Source: Tupaia tana (lineage: Eukaryota > Chordata > Mammalia > Scandentia > Tupaiidae). From it: a DNA stretch of 64,000 bases. The notes under the pieces are model-generated. The model saw only the letters and a list, made by a program, of their open reading frames with translations, was not told the origin of the DNA and ran no database searches. Each line of letters opens with the position of its first letter. Position 1 is the stretch's first letter. Position numbers and translations under genes: made by a program. Shown here piece after piece: positions 57,508 to 64,000 of the stretch. Where the stretch lies: the NCBI GenBank assembly GCA_026018925.1, contig JAKSZU010000009.1, positions 72,512,041-72,576,040 of the forward strand. Reading direction: 5' to 3'.

Positions 57508-57755
57508 GAGGCCAGGAGGTGGCATAATAGTTAAGGTGCTAGACTCCCATGTGACCTAGAGCAGTGTGTACCTTGGACCTGGTAGCTTGAAAATCACTCC
57601 AGGAACACATGCATGCATGCCCAATGTCCCAGGAGGAGAATGGAGAAGGAATTGTAGCATGGCTAATCCTCCTGGGGGGAGGGATTTCTCACTTTCTCTC
57701 TCACTGTCTCTCTTTGGCAAGTGCAAGCACCCTATGGCAAAAACAATAAAAAATT
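57508..57755 (+). mobile_element. SINE-A copy (older)
   Basis: 'ggccaggaggtggcataata', 'gtgctagactcccatgtgac', 'ggagaatggagaaggaattg' and 'accctatggcaaaaac' are present, with an A-rich tail. Confidence 0.85.
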
Positions 57756-57799
57756 AAACATTAAAGAAGGAAGAAAAACAATAATGAATGATGATTAGA

Positions 57800-58357
57800 T
57801 GTAATAATACATGTGATTTGCATAGCATAGTGCTTGGTACGGAATTAGCACTCAACATCAGCTGATATTTTTAAGTAATGGACATTGAAAAGTTGAAAAG
57901 TGATATATAAATATAAGGTATTATACTTTTATGTATTTATTGTAATATATGCTGAGCACATAGTAGGCATCCAACTGACAAGATTTCATAAAACATATCA
58001 ATTACAATGTAGCTGAATCCCTTGAGTCTTTCTAGTCCAGAGCAGGGGTTATTTTATTTCAGTGAGTTTTTTTTTTTTTGAAAGAATTATTTATTTTTGA
58101 AGATTTATATGGCATTTATATCATGTGATTTATGAGAAGAAGCTTGGTTTTTGCATTGCTTCAAACTTTTAGCACATACCCAAATCATCTGGGAAACATG
58201 TTACAATAACGTTGGTCAGAAGTAGGCTGTGAGATCTTGTTTTTGAAAAAGGCTTATCAGATTATGTTTGAAAATATTAAAAAGCAAAAGTGGACAAAAA
58301 ATTTAAATCTTTATGCCCTTTATGCCAATTAATACAACTCTTTATTACTTATTTATT
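57800..58357. other. Old non-coding DNA with MIR-like and MER5-like traces
   Basis: 'gcatagtgcttggtacggaa...gcactcaaca' (57822-57860) and 'gctgagcacatagtaggcat' (57949-57968) look like MIR ends. 'acccaaatcatctgggaaac' (58178-58197) looks like MER5A. All are tentative. Confidence 0.35.
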
Positions 58358-58382
58358 TAGCTATAGGGCATGTGTACTTGCC

Positions 58383-58453
<71 letters not shown>

Positions 58454-58640
58454 GTGAGAAATCACCCCCCAGGGCAGATGGACATGTCACAATTCCTTCT
58501 CCTCCAATCTCCTTTTAGGATTTTGGGCTCACATGCGAACGTGCTCAGAGTGATTATCAAGCTGCTGGGTCCAGAACTTGAACCATGAAGCTGGCCATGT
58601 GGAATCCAGTCCCTCAACCTCCATGCCACATGCTTGTCCA
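58358..58640 (-). mobile_element. SINE-A copy (older), minus strand, with (GA)32
   Basis: The family pyrimidine tract has expanded into a (GA)n microsatellite at 58385-58449. 'caccccccagggcagatgg' and the head 'atgccacatgcttgtcc' remain. Confidence 0.88.
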
Positions 58641-59195
58641 ACTAAAGCAACTCTGAAAGGATTGATAATATTACCTTGTTAGAACAGAATGATATTAGAT
58701 TAGAGGAGAATTAACTTAGTGATACTAAATTCAAATCCAATGAAAACATTAGGTTTTCTTTTTACTTTTTTTCTCATAAAAAGTAACAAACCTTATCGCT
58801 ACTCCATCAATAAGTTATCTTATGAGGATCTCAGAAGTTAATTTCTCATATTATTTAATTCTTTCTGATACAATTGCATTTCTAGTGTTCAGAGATTTTC
58901 TCTGGAAATAAAAATTCAATAGGTAAATATTTTTCTCTGACTGTTCAAGTAAAAGATCTCACAGTTATTCCAGGTATATTTAGCTTGAGGATAAATATGC
59001 CCGTCTGCCAACTAGTGCAGCCTCTTGATAACACATTATATTAATAAATGCCTCAAGTATATAGCATAATTTGTTTTAATTAAGTTAAGTAGTCCACCAT
59101 ACTGAAGCAAATAACCTCATGGAAAAGTCAATATTAATTAAAAATAAATTTCGAGATTTCTTATGTGGAAATAGCATGTTAAAATAGAAAACACT
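58641..59195. other. Unique AT-rich non-coding DNA
   Basis: I see no gene and no repeat I can name. Confidence 0.4.
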
Positions 59196-59455
59196 GGGAC
59201 CAGCCCATGACCTGTGTTTCACACAGTTAAATCCCACATGACCAACTACAGGATTTAAGTCCCAAAACAGGTGGCTTAAAAAACACTCTGGGCATGTGTA
59301 TATGCATGTCCAAAATACCAAAAGGAGGGAGGAGGGAGAAATGAAAGAGAAGGGATTGTGGTGTGACCATGACCCTTGGGCGTGCTTCCTTGCTTTTATC
59401 CTTCTGTCCGTCTTTCTCTGATGAGCACATGTGCCTTCTGGGGTAAAATTTTTTA
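59196..59455 (+). mobile_element. SINE-A copy (old, diverged)
   Basis: The head gggaccagcccatgacctg, 'gatttaagtcccaaaacagg', 'gtatatgcatgtccaaaata', a short tct tract and 'gcacatgtgccttctggggt' are present. Confidence 0.75.
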
Positions 59456-59477
59456 AAAATTGAAAATATTGATCATA

Positions 59478-59606
59478 CAAGGTGACTTCAAAAGTTTATA
59501 GAAAATGTAATTAAAGTTTGAGTTTATTTTGGTGCAAAATGTTTTTACATTCTTGCATAGTTTTTCCATAATACACATTTTCCATGAGCTTTTTGAAGGC
59601 TCATCA
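59478..59606. mobile_element. Mariner-like MITE (~125 bp), second family
   Basis: The left end gtgacttcaaaagtttatag(aaaatg) and the reverse complement of the right end (gagccttcaaaaagctcatg, gaaaatg) form imperfect inverted repeats around an AT-rich centre containing 'gcaaaatgtttttacattc'. Confidence 0.6.
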
Positions 59607-59789
59607 TATGTTTGATGTGTATTATTTTAAATACTCTCTTTTTGAAAGTAGTCATAGTTTATTAATGCACATACTTTTTGGTTATAATTTCAGAGGGAAG
59701 GTTTCTTAGGACTGTCTGGAGCAAATTCTTCATTTTCTTTTGGTGCTTTGAGTTGTAGCTAAAAGGCTCTGTGGAAAATGACTAATATG

Positions 59790-60069
59790 GGAGACCAGCA
59801 GTTAGCATAATGGCTATGTCGCTGAATTACCATATAGCCAACCGCAGTTCGAGTCCCAGACCCGGTGGCTTAAACTCACACGAGGCGCGTGTGCATGCGT
59901 GTACAAGATCCCGAGAGGAGAATGGAGGAGAGAGGACTGCGGTGTGGCCATCCCCCCTGGGGGGTGATTTCTCACTTTCTATCTCTCTATCTCTCTCTGT
60001 CTTTCTGGTGAGTGCACATGCCCTATAGCAAAAACCTCTCCAAAAAAGAAAAGAAAAAAAAAGAGAAAA
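59790..60069 (+). mobile_element. SINE-A copy (young)
   Basis: It is full length with B-box agttcgagtccc and a ccccccctggggggt palindrome. A perfect 16-bp target-site duplication, gaaaatgactaatatg, lies at 59774-59789 and 60070-60085. Confidence 0.95.
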
Positions 60070-60159
60070 GAAAATGACTAATATGAAGAAAAACACAATT
60101 TATGAGATGATAATAGTTTCTTCATTATGATAACTGTACATTAATAAAATGCCTTAATA

Positions 60160-60433
60160 GGGACCAGCAGTTAGCGTAATGGCTATGTTGCTGGACTCCC
60201 ACATAGTCAATCGTGGTTCACATCCCGGACCCGGTGGCTTAAAACTCATGCCGGGCATGTGTACGTGCGTGCCCAGGATCCCGAGAGGAGAATGGAGGAG
60301 AGGGGATTGCGGTGTGGCCATCCCCCCTGGAGGGGTGATTTCTCGTTTTCTGTCTCTCTGTCTCTCTCTGTATGTCTGGCGAGCGCACGTGCCCTATGGC
60401 AAAAACCTCTCCAAAAATAAAATAAAAAACTAA
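60160..60433 (+). mobile_element. SINE-A copy (young)
   Basis: It is full length with A-box-like tagcgtaatgg, 'gcgagcgcacgtgccctatg' and an A-rich tail. A perfect 17-bp target-site duplication, aataaaatgccttaata, lies at 60143-60159 and 60434-60450. Confidence 0.95.
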
Positions 60434-60450
60434 AATAAAATGCCTTAATA

Positions 60451-60854
60451 AATAGGGAATTATAATGATGTGGTGTGACAAAATAAACATGGCTAACAAA
60501 GTAAATGCCAACAATAATAATAACTTTGAATAATAACTATTTTAAAAAAACAAAGATAATTTGGATTTTTACATATTTAGGCTTGAGTATTTACCTCTTT
60601 CCACAGTAACTAATAATGAGGAAATTTTATGAGCAATCGCTATTCACCTATCACAGAATGAAGGGAGCTACATTCCACATGGCCTTTCTTAGATCCTAAT
60701 AGACATCGTTGCTAAGAATTCTTTAATTCTCCTCTTTTTAAGAAAAGGAGATGAAAGGCATCTAAAATGAGATGATTTGCCTAGTTTTAAAAAGTGAATT
60801 CAAAATCTGGGGGTAAGATTCCTGTTCTTTGAATTTCTGGTAAAATGATCTCAG
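60451..60854. other. Non-coding DNA, MIR/L2-like trace
   Basis: 'gaggaaattttatgag' and 'gatgatttgcctagttttaa...gaattcaaaatctggg' suggest an old MIR on the plus strand, but this is weak. Confidence 0.35.
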
Positions 60855-61072
60855 GCATTAGCCACAATGGTACAGGCACTGCTGTGTAATTGTGTAAGTT
60901 CCAGGTTCATGTCTCAGGTCTACCTGAATAAGCCAGGCATACTCATGGGCCGACCCCTGATCCTGGCTGGCTGCAGAGTTATGAGGAGGATTGTGGTGTA
61001 AAGAACCTATAGAATAGGGTGCCTTTCTCTTTTTCTCTCCTTCTCTCTCTCTCTCTGGAAATAAATTAAAAA
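60855..61072 (+). mobile_element. Old SINE-C copy
   Basis: 'ggcattagccacaatggtac', 'ggctggctgcagagttatga', 'ctctccttctctctctctct' and 'aaataaattaaaaag' have the same layout as 2941-3170. Confidence 0.5.
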
Positions 61073-61194
61073 GAAACCTAAGAAAATCTTGGGCCCAAAT
61101 CTGTCAAAGCTATTCCATTCTGGAAGTGTCACAATATTATTAATTAAACACATAAAACTATTTGCTTTCAAAAGCCACACAAATTCTAGCTTAC

Positions 61195-62699
61195 CTTGAG
61201 GACGATTATCTTTTTTGCGAGCACCAAGCTGTTGTGCTTCACTTTTTGAGTCAAAGTGGTGTCTTTCATTGTCAAGCATAATCCTGTGCTCTTTTATACT
61301 ATCAGACTCTGTGAAATGTCTTTCCCCCTTTTCATTCATTTGAAGTCTCTCATTTTCAAATCGTATTAGACATTGTTCTTTCTCCAACTCCATAAGGTGT
61401 CTTTTACTTTCAAACTCATTTATATGTCTTTCATTTTCAGAATTTATTTTATGCTTTCTAGAATTAGAATCTACTTGATGTCTGTCAAAGTTATCCCAGT
61501 GCTTTTGAAAGTTATCCTGACTTTCAGAGGTATCTTGAAGTCTTGCAGACCTATCCTGATATATTCTAGACTTATCCCAGCATTTACTATAGTCAAAGTC
61601 CAATTGTTCTCCTTCAGAGTCCATCCAGCATTTTTTAGATTTAGAACTGAGATCTATCCAGACCGTGTCCAAGTCAGAGGCTCTTTGACAACTTTCAGAC
61701 TTCATTGTGTGTTTTACAGAATCAGATGCCATCTCCAGACTTTTGAAATCTAAATTTGTTGCAAGTCTTTCAGACCAAGAATCCATCCAAAGCCCCTCAG
61801 TGTCTGTGCTCATCTGGAATGTTTTAGTATCCATGAGGTGTTTCACAACTACTGAGGCTAGCTCATATTTTTCTGAGTTTGAGTACATCCCAAATGGTTC
61901 AGAGTTCGAATCCTTCACATGTCTCTTAGATTCAGTTTTGTGCAGGTATTTTTCTTTCCTTGTCTGATATGCCCCAGATGCAGAGGCTGAGTCCATTCCA
62001 CCTTTTTCTGTGTTTGAGTCCCTCACATATGTCTCAGAAGCAGAGACGATCCAGAGTTTTTCAGTCTCCATCAATATCTTTTCAGATTCCATCAGGCGTT
62101 TTACAGAATCTGAGGCCATTTGGTGTTTTTCCTTTTGCAGAATTTTTAATGCACAGGCTATGGGGCATTTTTCTGAGTCTGAGTCTATCCCCTGTATTTC
62201 ATTGTCAGAATCCATCAGATACTGTTCAGAGTCAGAATCTATCAAGCATTTTTCTGAACCTGAGTCCATCCAGTGTTTAAGAGAATCAGAGTCTACCTGG
62301 CACTGTTCAACTCCCACCAGGTGTTGCTCCAACTCCATCAAGTCTTCTGCAGAATCTGAAGCTATATGATAATTTTCTGTTTCTAGTAGGTTCTTCACAG
62401 AGTCTATGTCCCTAGGACATTTTTCTGAGTCTGAGTCTGCTTCCCATATTACTGAGTCAGAGTCATTCCAGTGTTGTTCTAAGTCGTAGTCCAAACCATT
62501 TCCTCTGTCAGAGTCAGAATCAATCTCACATCTTTCAGAGCCAGAGTCCATAAGAGAGATGCCACTTTCAATTATTGTTAGGTTTTGAAAATTTTTATTG
62601 TCCAAAGAACAAACTGAAGTATTAGAACCTTTTGTACCAGAAGCTTCAGTTTCAGATTTGTTTTCTTCCTTGGGTTGCATCATAATTGCTCCTTCATTA
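61195..62699 (-). CDS. Large internal coding exon of an acidic DSDSE-repeat protein (unidentified)
   Basis: It has a 1,505-bp open exon on the minus strand. A pyrimidine-rich acceptor (tatgttttctttaag, AG at 62700-62701) precedes it and a consensus donor follows (CAAG|gtaagc, GT at 61193-61194). The reading frame is open across both splice sites, entering after two bases of a codon and leaving after one. A possible internal start is Met at 62683 (MMQPKEENKSETEASG). The ~501 residues are very rich in D, S and E and built of degenerate ~10-16-residue units such as MDSGSEKCLIDSDSE and QYLMDSDNEIQGIDSDSE. The repeats give way to charged K/R/H-rich units near the C-terminal end (HINEFESKRHLMELEKEQCL). 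No signal peptide, membrane segment or catalytic motif is seen. I do not recognise the gene. Open frame, repeats and splice signals together argue for a real gene; the other exons are not visible in this window. Confidence 0.8.
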
Positions 62700-62701
62700 C
62701 T

Positions 62702-63102
62702 TAAAGAAAACATACATATTTGTTTAAATATTCATCAAATGTTAGCAAATGCATTATTTCCCTGTTGAAAGTCCCTCTGTAGAAAAATATGATATACACA
62801 TGTCTATTTGGCAGGTTGTAGGAAGCAAGAGATTAACACTAAGCTTCTTGCGATCAATATCAGCATATGCATATTTTGCACTCACTGCATTTTCCCTCAC
62901 ATTAACTGGTTTCCAATGAAATTATCTCACCCTATTATTAATAAACAAATATAAATTTGATAATAAACTAAATAATTGTACTGTCACAGAATTAGTTTTG
63001 TTGCTCTTATTCACTGAGTTTAATTTCCCAATGCATTAATGTGAAGGGATAGAAAATCTAAACTAACTTAGTTATACAGTGTGGGTTGTATTTACTGTGA
63101 TA
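62702..63102. other. Intron or upstream DNA of the DSDSE-repeat gene
   Basis: It is AT-rich with no repeat I can name. It lies on the 5' side of the exon in gene orientation. Confidence 0.45.
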
Positions 63103-63117
63103 AAGATGAGACAGATA

Positions 63118-63367
63118 GGGACCAGCAGTTGGCATAATGGCTATGTCGTTGGACTCCCATGTAGTCGACTGTGGTTCGAGTCCCGGACCCAGTGGCTCAA
63201 ACTCACGCTGGGTGCGTGGGCATGCGTGCCCAAGATCCCGAGAGGAGAATGGAGGAGAGAGGATTGCAGCATGGCCATCCCCCCCTGGGGGATGAGTTCT
63301 CGCTTTCTGTCTCTCTAGTGATCACACACACCCTATAGCAAAAAAACTCTCAGGAAAAAAAAAAAAA
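63118..63367 (+). mobile_element. SINE-A copy (young)
   Basis: The head gggaccagcagttggcataa, B-box ggttcgagtcccgg and a ccccccctggggga palindrome are present. A perfect 15-bp target-site duplication, aagatgagacagata, lies at 63103-63117 and 63368-63382. Confidence 0.95.
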
Positions 63368-63382
63368 AAGATGAGACAGATA

Positions 63383-63807
63383 CCGTCAGAACTTTGTGAA
63401 TCCGCTGTGGTGTTTTCACTGATAAACAACACATAGCAAATGTGCATTCATTACAAATATATGTATCTGCCAAGGTAGAGTCACTTTAATGAGTGAGTTT
63501 TGTTTTGTATCTAAAGTAGATGCAAGCATATGTTTACAAGATTTTTACTTGCTAGAGAATGTGTTTTAATTTGGTTTGGCCTCTGACTATTTATAGGTTT
63601 TATAAATTTTAGAATCAATTCCTATTTAAGGTGGCTCAGATTTTTCAACTTTTGTGAACATAAAATTGAGTTGAAGTTCATTGTGCCTTTTTTTCTTTAT
63701 CTAAAGTTTGAGTTAAAGTTTCATACGGTAACTGCATTCTGTTCAGACACTATAGTCCAAATTTTTTGAACTACATGGTGTTCACTAAAAGTAAGAATAA
63801 CAAGGTC
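63383..63807. other. Unique non-coding DNA
   Basis: I see no gene or repeat I can name. Confidence 0.4.
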
Positions 63808-63824
63808 AAAGCTAATTAAGGTCA

Positions 63825-63871
63825 TAATGTAATATAAACAAGATTATGATAATAATAAAAACATTTTTTAA
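63825..63871 (+). mobile_element. Ultra-short (47-bp) L1 3'-end insertion
   Basis: It contains only the last bases of an L1 3' UTR (aatgtaatataaacaag, 'attatgataataataaaa') plus tail. These match the end of the L1 at 54285-54330. A perfect 17-bp target-site duplication, aaagctaattaaggtca, lies at 63808-63824 and 63872-63888. Confidence 0.9.
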
Positions 63872-63888
63872 AAAGCTAATTAAGGTCA

Positions 63889-64000
63889 CAAGCTTCAGTG
63901 AAACCTTTGAAGCACAAATCTTATATTGTAAATTATACCCCTTCCAGTTTTGTTTCTTCTGGACTCCCCATACTTAACTGACAATTACCTTTTAAATTTT
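63889..64000. other. Unique non-coding DNA to the window end
   Basis: Nothing is recognised here. Confidence 0.4.

Noticed and set aside
61373-62369. Plus-strand frames opposite the DSDSE exon
   Set aside because: They are mirror frames of the repetitive exon. The splice signals and acidic repeats support only the minus strand.
63118-63190. A genuine tRNA gene
   Set aside because: A and B boxes are present, but the sequence does not close a proper acceptor stem and is followed by the SINE body; it recurs in every SINE-A copy.

Overview
This window is eutherian mammalian genomic DNA, AT-rich and dominated by retrotransposons. There are no bacterial operons, ribosome binding sites or CRISPR arrays. 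Young L1 copies carry 13-19 bp target-site duplications (TSDs). About two dozen copies belong to one tRNA-derived SINE (here SINE-A, 240-290 bp) that I do not recognise by name. Ancient mammalian layers (L1M, MIR, an ERVL-MaLR provirus) lie beneath. I saw no Alu, B1 or other 7SL-type SINE. I cannot name the species.

Layout. 1-3.2 kb: SINEs in old unique DNA and an L1M fragment. 3.2-5.7 kb: an ERVL-MaLR provirus relic whose 3' LTR is cut by a SINE-head/L1 chimera (5.7-7.1 kb). 7-8.7 kb: SINEs. 9-11.6 kb: an ancient L1 split by a 5'-inverted young L1. 12.7-15.1 kb: a SINE, then composite VNTR element copy A (minus strand), each with its own TSD. 16-22.2 kb: L1M DNA riddled with SINEs and two L1-derived inserts. 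22.4-25.0 kb: composite VNTR element copy B (plus strand). 25-41 kb: a nested stack. An old L1 is split by a twin-primed L1 (holding a SINE), a near-full-length L1 (holding a SINE in ORF1) and a short antisense L1 end. 42.5-45.2 kb: a full-length half-LINE (ORF1 only, with its own 3' tail). 46-47.6, 49-51.7 and 52.7-54.3 kb: further L1 insertions. 55-60.5 kb: SINEs, L1M, two mariner-type MITEs and MIR remnants. 61.2-62.7 kb: the only convincing host coding sequence, a 1.5-kb minus-strand exon with consensus splice signals encoding an acidic DSDSE-repeat protein. 63-64 kb: a young SINE and a 47-bp L1 insertion with a perfect 17-bp TSD.

The most unusual content is the pair of composite elements. 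They combine GC-rich minisatellite arrays, a shared ~350-bp single-copy segment of unknown origin, and an L1/half-LINE-like 3' tail. This is the same architectural idea as the SVA/LAVA composite retrotransposons of apes, built here from different parts. Copy A has its own TSD, which supports mobilisation by the L1 machinery. The half-LINE at 42.5 kb and a 0.7-kb mini version at 20.9 kb carry related tails, so several non-autonomous families in this genome may share an L1-compatible 3' end.
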